The translations under genes were made by a program, and so were the position numbers. A DNA stretch of 64,000 nt, taken from positions 434,001 through 498,000 of the forward strand of contig NZ_JACKXD010000003.1 of assembly GCF_014212355.1 (NCBI RefSeq). Direction: 5' to 3'. This stretch comes from Halobellus ruber (GTDB taxonomy: Archaea; Halobacteriota; Halobacteria; Halobacteriales; Haloferacaceae). Each line of letters begins with the position of its first letter. Positions within the stretch are counted from its first letter, which is position 1. The notes beneath the pieces are model-generated. The model was given only the letters and a program-made list of their open reading frames with translations, did no database searches and had not been told where the DNA came from. Shown piece after piece: positions 1 through 8,532 of this stretch.

Positions 1-1115
1 GTCTCGGCGATCTCGGGGAGATCCGCCTCGTCGACGCCGAGTTCGCGCAGGCTCGACGGGAGGTCGACCTCGTCGATCAGGGCCTCGACCGCCTCGACCG
101 CCTTATGAGCGGCTTCGACGTCGGACAGCCCGTCGGTGTCGAGTCCCATCGCCTCGGCGACCTCCGCGTAGCGAGCGGGGTACTGCTCCAGGTTGTACCG
201 CATCACCGGCGCGGTGAAGGCCGCGATCGCCTCGCCGTGCGGGATCTCCGGGTACATCCCTCCCGTGACCTCCGCAAGCGAGTGGATCGCGCCGAACCCG
301 GCGAAGTTCTCGCAGAACCCCGCCATGTGCGACCCGTACAGCATCTGCTCGCGGGCCTCCATATCGCCCGTCTCGTAGGCCTCCGGCAGGTACTCCGGGA
401 CGAGCCCCATCACGTGTTTCGTGTACGGCTTGACGAGTTCCGGGGCGCCGGCGGCGACGTGGTTCTCCAAGGCGTGGGAGAACGCGTCGAACCCGGTCGC
501 GGCGGTCTGCCGCGGCGGGAGCGACGCGGTCAGTTCGGGGTCCACCAGCGACACCTCGGCGCCGAGGTACGGCCCGTCGGGGTACAGCGGGGGCTGGCCG
601 ATCGCCATCTTGAACGCCCGGTCCTCGGCGGTGATCACGGCCCAGTAGTCGACCTCGCTGCCGGTCCCCGAGGTCGTCGGGATCGTGATCAGCGGGTGCG
701 TGTGGTTCTCGATGCTGCCCGCAGTGACGTCCTCCGGATCGTTGACCTCGTACTCCGAGAGCGGTCCCGGGTTGGTCTGCAGGAGCGTCGCGCATTTCGC
801 CGTGTCGATGACGCTGCCGCCGCCCACGGCGACGACCACGTCGAAGTCGCCGGCGTTCAGCGTCTCCAGGGCGTCGTGGACCATCGCCTCCGTCGGGTTG
901 GGCTCGACGTCGTCGTAGATCTCGTAGTCGATCCCTTCGGCGTCGAGCGAGGATTCGACGCCGTCGAGGATGCCCGCCGCCCTGATTCCCCGGTCAGTGA
1001 CGACCAGGGCGCTGTCCCAGCCCTTGACGTCGATGACGTCGCCGGTGCGCTCGCTCTTTCCGTTGCCGAACTCGACCCAGATCGGGAACGAGAAGGTGTA
1101 CTCGCCGAGGCTCAT
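1..1115 (-). CDS. Iron-containing alcohol dehydrogenase (3' end outside window)
   Basis: Group III NAD(P)-dependent alcohol dehydrogenase, interconverting an alcohol and an aldehyde or ketone in the cytosol. About 371 residues are visible and the C-terminus lies beyond base 1. Seen: the nucleotide-binding GGGSVID motif, TTSGTGSE, and an iron site made of DAFSH followed by two further histidines in IHSLAE and PHGEA. These match the Asp/His/His/His iron ligands of the FucO family. The ATG at 1113-1115 gives a normal N-terminus (MSLGEYTFSFP). It is divergent from the aldehyde dehydrogenase at 1304, so the pair could oxidise an alcohol to an acid in two steps; the true substrate is not deducible. 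Confidence 0.9.
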   Translation of the reverse strand, partial: MSLGEYTFSFPIWVEFGNGKSERTGDVIDVKGWDSALVVTDRGIRAAGILDGVESSLDAEGIDYEIYDDVEPNPTEAMVHDALETLNAGDFDVVVAVGGGSVIDTAKCATLLQTNPGPLSEYEVNDPEDVTAGSIENHTHPLITIPTTSGTGSEVDYWAVITAEDRAFKMAIGQPPLYPDGPYLGAEVSLVDPELTASLPPRQTAATGFDAFSHALENHVAAGAPELVKPYTKHVMGLVPEYLPEAYETGDMEAREQMLYGSHMAGFCENFAGFGAIHSLAEVTGGMYPEIPHGEAIAAFTAPVMRYNLEQYPARYAEVAEAMGLDTDGLSDVEAAHKAVEAVEALIDEVDLPSSLRELGVDEADLPEIAE

Positions 1116-1303
1116 CGTCCGGGACTCCGTGCCGAGAGGGCGTCCGTACTGCTCGTCGAACGGTCGTGGGTGTGGTGTCGCATCCATACGAGAATCCCAA
1201 AAGTCAGTACAAAAAAGTATGGTATGAAGAAGCGATTACTCGTTTCGATCGATGCGGTTCCTGTTGTGGGAAGATTTTTGAACCGGTGACAGAGAGGGTC
1301 CGT

Positions 1304-2818
1304 ATGGGCAGTCCACAACCGGACGGTAGCGCGATCGCCGAGCGACACCGCTCGAAACACCGGGCGGCGACGGCCGACGTCGAGCTCGGCGGATGGATCG
1401 ACGGCGAGCGCCGCACCGACGGCCCGACACGCGGAATCGAGGATCCGGTGATCGGCGAGCCGATCGTCGAGGTGCCGCAGTGTGACGCCGACGACGTCGA
1501 CGACGCGGTCGACACGGCGTGGGAGGCGTTCGACGGCGGGTGGGAGGAAGCCACCGTCCGCGACCGCTCGAAGCGTCTGTTTGAGTGGGCCGATGTCTTG
1601 TCGGACCACGTCGAGGAACTCACGCTGCTCGAGTGTCTGGACTGCGGCAAGCCGATCTCACAGGCCCGCGGCGAGGTCGAGGGCGCGATCGACACTATAG
1701 AATTTTACGCCTCGGCCGTCCGTGCACAGCGCGGCAGCGAAGTGCCCGCCGGGGAGGATCTCCACCTCTACACCAAACAGGAGCCCTACGGCGTCGTCGG
1801 CGGGATCGTTCCGTGGAACTACCCCCTGTGGGCGGCCGCCTGGAAGCTCGGGCCCGCGCTCGCAGCGGGGAACGCCTGCGTGCTGAAACCCGCAAGCGAC
1901 ACGCCGCTGTCGACGATCCGGGCCGCACAGCTCTCGGCGGGGATCTTCCCCGACGGCGTCCTCAACGTCGTGCCGGGATCCGGCAGCGACGTCGGGCAGG
2001 CGGTCGCCGAACACGAGGACGTTCGAAAGGTCTCCTTTACCGGCAGCACCGCCGTCGGCAGCGGCGTGATGCGTGCGGCGGCCGACCGGGTTGCGCCGGT
2101 GACGATGGAACTCGGCGGCAAATCCCCGTTCGTCGTCTTTCCGGACGCCGATCTCGACAAGGTCGTCCCGGCCGTCGCCGACGGCATCTTCTACAGCACC
2201 GGCGAGATCTGTGATGCCTTCTCCCGCGCGCTGGTCCACGAGTCGATCGCCGAGGAGTTCACCGACCGGTTCGTCGAGACCGCCGAGTCCTACGTCCTCG
2301 GCGACCCCTTAGACGAGGAGACCACGATGGGGCCGCTGACTTCCGAGAGCCAGTTCGAGACCGTGATGGAGTACATCGAGACCGGTAAGAAGGAGGCCGA
2401 ACTGCTCTGCGGCGGCGGGCAGCCGGACGATCCGGCGCTCTCGGAGGGCTACTACGTCGAACCGACCGTGTTCGGCGGGGTGAGAAACGGGATGACGATC
2501 GGGTCGGAGGAGATCTTCGGGCCGGTCCAGACGATCCAGACGTTCGCGGAGTACGACGAGGCGATCGAACTGGCGAACGACACCCAGTACGGGCTCGCCG
2601 CCGGGATCGGAACCGAGCGCACGTCGCTGGTCCACCGGACCGCCGACGACTTGGAGGCCGGGCTGGTGTACGTCAACGAGTACGGACCGATCATGCCCGA
2701 CGCCCCCTACGGCGGGTTCAAGCGGTCGGGCTTCGGCAAGGACCTGGGGCTCGAGGCGCTCGACCACTACCAACGGCAGAAGAGCGTCTACGTGAACCTC
2801 GACGAACCCGAGTTATAG
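1304..2818 (+). CDS. NAD(P)-dependent aldehyde dehydrogenase
   Basis: Oxidises an aldehyde to the carboxylate. 504 residues, normal for the ALDH superfamily. Seen: the NAD-binding VPWNYPL segment, FTGSTAVG, the general-base glutamate in MELGGKSPF (about residue 269) and the nucleophilic cysteine in GEICDAFSR (about 303). The residue pattern just after the cysteine is unusual, since most relatives have a glycine where Phe is. An in-frame ATG exists at 1166, but 1304 starts at the normal family N-terminus and has a T-rich TATA-like stretch (1274-1281) about 25-30 nt upstream. The neighbouring spermidine/putrescine-type ABC importer suggests an amino-aldehyde substrate (inference). Confidence 0.9.
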   Translation: MGSPQPDGSAIAERHRSKHRAATADVELGGWIDGERRTDGPTRGIEDPVIGEPIVEVPQCDADDVDDAVDTAWEAFDGGWEEATVRDRSKRLFEWADVLSDHVEELTLLECLDCGKPISQARGEVEGAIDTIEFYASAVRAQRGSEVPAGEDLHLYTKQEPYGVVGGIVPWNYPLWAAAWKLGPALAAGNACVLKPASDTPLSTIRAAQLSAGIFPDGVLNVVPGSGSDVGQAVAEHEDVRKVSFTGSTAVGSGVMRAAADRVAPVTMELGGKSPFVVFPDADLDKVVPAVADGIFYSTGEICDAFSRALVHESIAEEFTDRFVETAESYVLGDPLDEETTMGPLTSESQFETVMEYIETGKKEAELLCGGGQPDDPALSEGYYVEPTVFGGVRNGMTIGSEEIFGPVQTIQTFAEYDEAIELANDTQYGLAAGIGTERTSLVHRTADDLEAGLVYVNEYGPIMPDAPYGGFKRSGFGKDLGLEALDHYQRQKSVYVNLDEPEL

Positions 2819-2890
2819 CCGACGTCGGAACCGCACCGCTCCCACCGAGGAAGCATCGTATCCGGTATTGTCGTTCTGTTCAGGACAACG

Positions 2891-2898
2891 TTTTTATA
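2891..2898 (+). promoter_or_regulatory. TATA box of the ABC importer operon
   Basis: TTTTTATA lies 27-34 nt before the ATG at 2925, the spacing expected if transcription starts at or next to the start codon (leaderless mRNA). This gives the importer its own promoter, separate from the upstream aldehyde dehydrogenase. Confidence 0.6.
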
Positions 2899-2924
2899 CG
2901 ATTGTTCGAAATAGCAATACACCT

Positions 2925-4094
2925 ATGCGAGACGGTACTCCGCGATCCCGAGACGAGTCGCCAGACCACACCAGTTCCAGCCGTCGGGCGTTCCTCGCGG
3001 CGGCAGGTGCCGGGACGGCGACCGCGCTCGCCGGCTGTTCCGCCCTCGCCGGGGGTGGTGGCGGCGGGGGCACCGCCGGCGAGAGCGGGAGCGGCCCGGA
3101 CTTCAGCGGCGAGACGCTCCGGGTGATGGTATGGAGCGGGAACTACGCCGACCGCTTCGAGGAGACAATCAAGCCGATGTACGAGGAGCGGACCGGCGGC
3201 ACCCTCCAAGTCAACCGCGGGTGGAACGAGATCCTCGCGCAGATCCGGTCGGCGCCCGAGGACCAGCCGCCGTTCGACGTCACGATCACCGAGGGGTACT
3301 TCTACCTCCTCGGCCGCGCGGACGACCTCTTCCTCCCGGTACGGTCGGAAAACGTCCCGAACCTCGACAACGTCATCGACTACTACACCGACTTCCGGAC
3401 GACGGAGTTCGGCGTGCCGATCGACGGCGCGCCGACGACGATGATCTACCGCAACGACGGGGACTTCGAGCCGAACTCGTGGGCCGACCTCGCCTCCGAC
3501 ACGGTCCAGAACAGCGCCGGGATCGGCATCGACAAAGGGTTCTGGTGGTTCCCACAGCACGACGCCGCGGTCGCGATGGACGAGATGGAACTCGCCGGGG
3601 AAATCTACAACGAGGAGATGACGATGGAGGTCTTCGATTACATCGAAAACGAGTGGCCGATCACGGGGTGGGCCACCTCGGGCGAGGACATCTGGCAGTT
3701 CTTCGAGAACGGGGTCATCGACTACGCCCAGTGGTACTACGAGCAGACCGCGTTCGACATCGACGACTACGACGGGTTGAGCCACTTCGCTCCCAGCAAA
3801 AACAGCGGGTTCGTCAACCACTGGTGTCCGGTCCGCGGCACCGACAAACGGCGGATGGCCGAGGACTTCCTGAACTTCCTGCTCGACGCCGACACCCAGA
3901 CCACGTGGTCGGAGAACAGCCCCACGCTGTTCACCAACGAGAACATGGAGTACGCCACCGACAAGCTCGACGAGGACCTCCCGAACAACAGCGAGGAGGC
4001 AAAGCTCATCGCGTGGCCGAAGTTCGACTACATCAACTCCAACTTCTCGAAGTTCGCCGACCGGATCTCCAAGATGGCAGTGAGCTCGGGGTAA
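2925..4094 (+). CDS. ABC transporter substrate-binding lipoprotein, spermidine/putrescine type
   Basis: Periplasm-side receptor of an ABC importer, 389 residues. It starts with a twin-arginine signal (SSRRAFLAAAGAG) and a lipobox ending LAGC, so it is probably exported folded and lipid-anchored, followed by a Gly-rich linker. The body is the PotD-like class: MVWSGNYADRFEE near the start and GFVNHWCPVRGTDKR in the C-terminal lobe. The ATG at 2925 is preferred over an upstream in-frame ATG (2868) because it fits the TATA box and the Tat motif position. Downstream lie the ATPase and two permeases. Family membership favours polyamines, but relatives also bind other small organic cations, so the substrate is open. 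Confidence 0.9.
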   Translation: MRDGTPRSRDESPDHTSSSRRAFLAAAGAGTATALAGCSALAGGGGGGGTAGESGSGPDFSGETLRVMVWSGNYADRFEETIKPMYEERTGGTLQVNRGWNEILAQIRSAPEDQPPFDVTITEGYFYLLGRADDLFLPVRSENVPNLDNVIDYYTDFRTTEFGVPIDGAPTTMIYRNDGDFEPNSWADLASDTVQNSAGIGIDKGFWWFPQHDAAVAMDEMELAGEIYNEEMTMEVFDYIENEWPITGWATSGEDIWQFFENGVIDYAQWYYEQTAFDIDDYDGLSHFAPSKNSGFVNHWCPVRGTDKRRMAEDFLNFLLDADTQTTWSENSPTLFTNENMEYATDKLDEDLPNNSEEAKLIAWPKFDYINSNFSKFADRISKMAVSSG

Positions 4095-4152
4095 CGATGT
4101 CGGGTGAAGGACCGTCGCACGACCGGCCCGTCCACGGGAGCACCTGATTTAC

Positions 4153-5283
4153 ATGTCCGAGATCGAACTGGAAGACATCTCGAAGTCGTACGGCGACCTC
4201 CAGGCGGTCGACGGCGTCGACCTGTCGGTCCGCGACGGGGAGCTGCTCTGCCTGCTCGGCCCGAGTGGGTGCGGGAAGTCGACCACGATGCGGATGATAA
4301 GCGGGCTGGAGACGCCCACCGCCGGCGAGGTGTACATCGGCGGCGACAACGTCACCGACCAGGCGGCGTACGACCGCGACACCTCGATGGTGTTCCAGAA
4401 CTGGGCGCTGTTCCCGTACAAGTCCGTCTTAGAGAACGTCGCGTTCGGGCTCAAGATGCGCGGCGACGGTTCCGAAGAGCGCCAACAGGAGGCCCGCGAG
4501 ATGCTCGAACGCGTCCATATGGACGGCTACGAGGAGTACAGCCCCACTGACCTCTCCGGCGGGCAGAAACAGCGCGTCGCCCTGGCCCGCTCGTTGGCGG
4601 TCGATCCCGACGTGCTCCTCTTGGACGAGCCGCTGTCGAACCTCGACAAGCGGCTCCGCGAGGAGATGGAGATCGAACTCAAGGACATCCACGAGGAGTT
4701 CGACAAGACCTTCGTCTACGTCACACACAACCAGGACGAGGCGTTCACGCTCGCCGACCGGATCGGGATCATGAACGACGGCCGGCTGGTACAGGTCGGG
4801 GAACCGAGCGAGGTGTACCGGAACCCCACGAACCGGTTCGTCGAGGAGTTCCTCGGCGACACCAACTTCGTCGCCGGGGAGGTGACCGAAGCCGCCGCCG
4901 ACTACGCCCGCCTCGCGACGGACTTCGGCGCGAGGATCCGAATCCCGCCGTTCGAGGCGGTCGAACCGGGGGTTTCGTTCACCGTCTCGCTCCGGCCGGA
5001 GTTTATGCGGATCCAACGGTCGGACGAAGCCGACACGTCGGAAGCGCAGACGGCTCGTGCCGACGGGACCGGGGGTGACACGGTTACCGGCACCGTCGAG
5101 AACAACATCTACCGTGGGTCGATGATCCGCTACGTGGTCGATGTCGGCGGCGAGCAGCTGTTCGTCGAGCAGAGCGTGATGGATCAGACCGGAATCGAGG
5201 AGGGAGAGCAGGTCGAACTCGGGTGGAACACCGACGATATCCTGGTGTTCCACCCCGACGGGAGCCGCGTGAGGGGAGCGTAA
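4153..5283 (+). CDS. ABC transporter ATP-binding protein, PotA type
   Basis: Energises import. 376 residues: Walker A GPSGCGKST (36-44), Q-loop region MVFQNWALFPY, signature LSGGQKQRVALARSL, Walker B VLLLDEPLSNLD, H-loop VTHNQDEA, then a C-terminal TOBE-like regulatory part from about residue 240, as in PotA/MalK. Its stop overlaps the start of the first permease (TAATG at 5281-5285), which indicates translational coupling. Confidence 0.93.
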   Translation: MSEIELEDISKSYGDLQAVDGVDLSVRDGELLCLLGPSGCGKSTTMRMISGLETPTAGEVYIGGDNVTDQAAYDRDTSMVFQNWALFPYKSVLENVAFGLKMRGDGSEERQQEAREMLERVHMDGYEEYSPTDLSGGQKQRVALARSLAVDPDVLLLDEPLSNLDKRLREEMEIELKDIHEEFDKTFVYVTHNQDEAFTLADRIGIMNDGRLVQVGEPSEVYRNPTNRFVEEFLGDTNFVAGEVTEAAADYARLATDFGARIRIPPFEAVEPGVSFTVSLRPEFMRIQRSDEADTSEAQTARADGTGGDTVTGTVENNIYRGSMIRYVVDVGGEQLFVEQSVMDQTGIEEGEQVELGWNTDDILVFHPDGSRVRGA

Positions 5284-6203
5284 TGAGCGTCCAAACCCCG
5301 GATTCGGTTTTGGACCGGCTGTGGGAACCGTTCGAGGCCCAGTCCGGCTCCCGGCGGTCGTTGCTCCTGATGAGCCCGCTGATCCTGTTCGAGGTGCTGA
5401 TCTTCGTCGTCCCGTTCGCGATGCTCATCCGGATCAGCTTCAGCGAGCAGTCCCGGAATCTCCCCTACGCCGAGGGCACGTTCACCGTGGCGTCGTACAT
5501 CGAAGTGTTCCAGTCGGAGCTGCTCCAGGGGATCATCACCTACTCGTTTAAGCTCGGGATCATCGCGACGGTGCTCGCCGTCGTTCTCGCGACCTTCTAC
5601 GCGTACGCGACGTGGCGCGCCGACGGCCTGCTCAAATCGGCGCTGCTGTTCTCGATCGTGCTGCCGCTTCTGACGACGCTCGTGATCAAGACGTACGCGT
5701 GGGTCCCGCTGCTCGCCCCGAACGGCACCGCCAACAACCTCCTGCTCGCGGTCGGGCTGCTCAGTTCGCCGGTACAGGTCGTGCCGAACACGCTCGGGGT
5801 CGTGGTCGGGCAGGTGTACATCGTCTTCCCGTACGCGATGTTAGCGATCTACAGCGTCCTCTCCACCGTCGAGTGGGAACTCGTTGAGGCGGCCCGGGAC
5901 CTCGGCGCCGGCCGGGCGCGGTCGTTCTTCGAGGTCGTCCTCCCCGAGATCATGCCCGGGGTCACCGTCGCGACCATCATCTCCTTCGCGTGGAGCGTCG
6001 GCGCGTACTCCGCGCCCGCGTTACTCGGGGCGGGGAGCGACCGGCCGTTCGCGCTCGAAGTTCAAGAGCAGATGCTACTCAACTTCAACTGGCCGATCGC
6101 GACCGCGCTGTCGACGGTTATGCTCGTCTTGATGTTCGTGAGCATCGTGCTGATCTACGTCGTGCTCGGCCGCTTCGGGGGTGACATCTCGGATGCGGCT
6201 TGA
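5283..6203 (+). CDS. ABC transporter permease, PotB type
   Basis: First transmembrane subunit of the importer, 306 residues with about six hydrophobic helices. The cytoplasmic EAA loop that docks onto the ATPase is visible as EAARDLGAGRARSFF around residue 200-215. The start ATG overlaps the ATPase stop codon. The 3' end overlaps the region where the second permease begins, so all four importer genes appear co-transcribed. Confidence 0.9.
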   Translation: MSVQTPDSVLDRLWEPFEAQSGSRRSLLLMSPLILFEVLIFVVPFAMLIRISFSEQSRNLPYAEGTFTVASYIEVFQSELLQGIITYSFKLGIIATVLAVVLATFYAYATWRADGLLKSALLFSIVLPLLTTLVIKTYAWVPLLAPNGTANNLLLAVGLLSSPVQVVPNTLGVVVGQVYIVFPYAMLAIYSVLSTVEWELVEAARDLGAGRARSFFEVVLPEIMPGVTVATIISFAWSVGAYSAPALLGAGSDRPFALEVQEQMLLNFNWPIATALSTVMLVLMFVSIVLIYVVLGRFGGDISDAA

Positions 6204-7002
6204 GCCCGACAGGCTGGGGATCGCCGCGTTCCGGCTGGGGTACGCCGCCATCTTCGTAGCGATGCTTCTGCCGCTGTTTATCGTGATCGTGACGTCGTTC
6301 TCGGCGTCGGGCAACCTCCAGTTTCCCCCGCAGGGGTTCTCGCTGAAGTGGTACGGCGAGTTCTTCGCCGACATCCAGTGGCTCAGGGCGTTCGACAACA
6401 GCTTCATCGTCGGGATCGGAACCACCGTTCTGGCGACGTTTATGGGGATCACCGCCGCGTTCGGGCTCGAAGCCCGGCAGGGCCGGTTGGGCGAGTTGGT
6501 GACGCCCGTGGTGATTCTACCACTCCTGATCCCGCCGGTGATCCTGGGTGTGACCCTGCTCGTGTACTTCAGCGCGCTGGGACTCCAATCGTCGTACATC
6601 GGCATCATCCTCGCGCACAGCCTGTGGGCGACGCCGCTGGTGTTCTTCGTGATGCAGTCGGTGTTCCAGCGGTTCGACTGGCAGCTCCGTGACGCCGGGA
6701 TGGATCTGGGCGCGAACCCGATCCGGGTCTTCATCCACGTGATCCTCCCGAACGTGAAAAACGGGATCGTCGTGTCGGCGCTTTTGGCGTTCATCATCAG
6801 CCTTCAGGAGTTCGTGATGGCGCTGTTCCTGTCGAACTTCCAGACCCAGACCATCCCGGTGCTGGCGTGGGGCTCCCTACGACAGTCGCTCACGCCGACG
6901 GTGAGTGTCGTGTCGACGTTTCTGATCCTGATCTCCGTCGGCGGTCTCATCGTGGCCGCGCTCGCGATGAACCTCGACTTCGTTGCGAAGCGTCTGGGCT
7001 GA
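6193..7002 (+). CDS. ABC transporter permease, PotC type
   Basis: Second transmembrane subunit, 269 residues from the ATG at 6193; a GTG at 6181 in the same frame would add four residues. About six helices, with an EAA-type loop (DAGMDLGANPIRVF) near residue 165. It overlaps the end of the first permease, the usual arrangement in potABCD-like operons. The operon ends here and a short perfect palindrome follows immediately. Confidence 0.9.
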   Translation: MRLEPDRLGIAAFRLGYAAIFVAMLLPLFIVIVTSFSASGNLQFPPQGFSLKWYGEFFADIQWLRAFDNSFIVGIGTTVLATFMGITAAFGLEARQGRLGELVTPVVILPLLIPPVILGVTLLVYFSALGLQSSYIGIILAHSLWATPLVFFVMQSVFQRFDWQLRDAGMDLGANPIRVFIHVILPNVKNGIVVSALLAFIISLQEFVMALFLSNFQTQTIPVLAWGSLRQSLTPTVSVVSTFLILISVGGLIVAALAMNLDFVAKRLG

Positions 7003-7003
7003 C

Positions 7004-7023
7004 GTATACTTTACGAAGTATAC
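7004..7023. repeat. Palindrome after the importer operon
   Basis: Two 8-nt arms (GTATACTT / AAGTATAC) flank a TACG loop and begin one base after the last stop codon. A T-rich stretch follows. It could help end or process the mRNA, or be a regulator site; no direct evidence decides. Confidence 0.4.
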
Positions 7024-7219
7024 TTCTGTTTCTGATATTTCGGAACTTACACGCGATCGAATAGCAACCTGGACGCCGAGAGGTGGCTTCTGATTGTATC
7101 ACACGAAATAGAGTACAGCGAAAATACCGGTCAGCTTATAAATGAATCACCCGGTCAGCGCTGATCACCTGTCGGCGTCGACGGAGGGTGAGGCCGTCCT
7201 CCCGCGCGAGGAACGCACT

Positions 7220-8107
7220 TCATCCGGTCGGCGCCCGGTAGAGCAGGTCGTACTGGTGGGCGACGTAGGTCAGCTCCGCCGCCGCGAGTTGATCCCGGCG
7301 GGTCGCGAGCCACTCGTCGAACCTCTCGACGTCCCGGTCGCCGACCGCGTCCGCGACGAACCCGAGCAGCCGGGCGAGGAAGTACCGCTCGTCCGCCGGA
7401 TACGCCCCGCCGCGCGGACGGACGATCCAGTCGGAGCTTCCGACCGAAAGCAGGTCGCCGTCGCGCCGCCGGAACAGGTCGATGAGGTGCCGCCCCGCCC
7501 GGACGTCGCGCCCGGTGTGAGCGTCGATGGCGTCGTGGTAGGCCGACTCGACCGCGTCGTCGGCAGGGTGGTCGGGCTGGACGATCGTCCCGCCGTCGAA
7601 CGTGATCGGGAGGTACGCCACCCCGCCGGGGCGGAGCGCGGATTCGACCGCCGAGGCCAGTTCGGCGGGCGGAACCAGGTCCGCGAACGCCTGTGCGATC
7701 ACCGCATCGAGGTCGGTGGCGGCCGCAAGCGCGTCGAGCGCGTCGCCGGTCGCAAACGAGACCGCGAGGTCGGCGACCTCGAAGTCGACTGCGGGACCGT
7801 CGCCGGCGGCGGGGCCGCCGCCCGTCGCGTCGCGGGAAACGTCGTACCCCGTCCGTCGGAGCTCCCGGGGGCGGAGCCACCGCGCGAACGGCACGATCCG
7901 CCCGTCGGCGTCGATCCCCCGGTACCGGCCGGCGTCGACGCCCCACGAGAGAAGCCGAGGGACCGTGACGCCGGTTCCACACGCCGCCTCGACCATCTCG
8001 GGGGCGGGCGGCAGCTCCGCGAGGAAGCGGTCGCGGACCCGCGTCGACAGCGACCGCTCGTCGACCGAGCGTTTCGATTCCAGATACCGCGGCAGGGCGT
8101 GCTCCAT
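7220..8107 (-). CDS. Class I SAM-dependent methyltransferase-like protein
   Basis: 295 residues. Near residue 39 lies VEAACGTGVTVPRLL, an E-x-x-x-G-x-G type motif I for S-adenosylmethionine binding, followed by an acidic RGIDAD segment (motif II) and a central FEVADL. The rest is unassigned. It is the last gene of a three-gene operon: its start lies 4 nt after the stop of the PTPS-like gene at 8112, which itself follows the dehydrogenase by 16 nt. The tight spacing implies one pathway; the methylated product is unknown. Confidence 0.75.
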   Translation of the reverse strand: MEHALPRYLESKRSVDERSLSTRVRDRFLAELPPAPEMVEAACGTGVTVPRLLSWGVDAGRYRGIDADGRIVPFARWLRPRELRRTGYDVSRDATGGGPAAGDGPAVDFEVADLAVSFATGDALDALAAATDLDAVIAQAFADLVPPAELASAVESALRPGGVAYLPITFDGGTIVQPDHPADDAVESAYHDAIDAHTGRDVRAGRHLIDLFRRRDGDLLSVGSSDWIVRPRGGAYPADERYFLARLLGFVADAVGDRDVERFDEWLATRRDQLAAAELTYVAHQYDLLYRAPTG

Positions 8108-8111
8108 CCGC

Positions 8112-8516
8112 CTACCCGTCGAGCCGGCGGGTGTGGCTCGCCCAGGAGGTGTCGTCCTCCCAGATCCGGACGGTCAGCCGGGTCGGCGTCGGATTCGAGA
8201 GGGCGTCGGCGACGCGGTCGCCGAACAGCCGCGAGAAGTGTTCGATGCTGGGGTTGAGTCCCGCGAACTCCGGGAGGTCGTTCAGCAGGGCGTCCCGGTA
8301 GCGGTCCTCTAAGGAGTCCAAGAGCGCGTCGACCGCGTCGATGTCGACGAGGTAGCCGTACTCCCCGAGTTCGGGGCCGGCGAACCTGAGTTCGACGGTG
8401 AAGTGGTGGCTGTGGACCTCGCCCTCGGGCCCGGGATCGGGCACCGTGAGGTAGTGCTGTGCGATGAACTCCCGCGTGACGGTCAGTTCGTACGTGTCGT
8501 GAGTTGGTGGTGTCAT
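8112..8516 (-). CDS. 6-pyruvoyl-tetrahydropterin synthase / QueD-like protein
   Basis: 134 residues, the length of the PTPS/QueD fold. Zinc ligands are visible as the His in AQHYL and the pair in HSHHF. Canonical enzymes have a catalytic Cys four residues before the first His of the HxH pair; here that position is Glu (GEVHSH), as in PTPS-III type proteins, which act differently on dihydroneopterin triphosphate. A second conserved His lies in SIEHFSRLF and a Glu in RIWEDD. It sits between an MDR dehydrogenase and a methyltransferase, suggesting a modified pterin or deazapurine-like product (inference). Confidence 0.85.
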   Translation of the reverse strand: MTPPTHDTYELTVTREFIAQHYLTVPDPGPEGEVHSHHFTVELRFAGPELGEYGYLVDIDAVDALLDSLEDRYRDALLNDLPEFAGLNPSIEHFSRLFGDRVADALSNPTPTRLTVRIWEDDTSWASHTRRLDG

Positions 8517-8532
8517 CGTCGGAATCGTGTGG

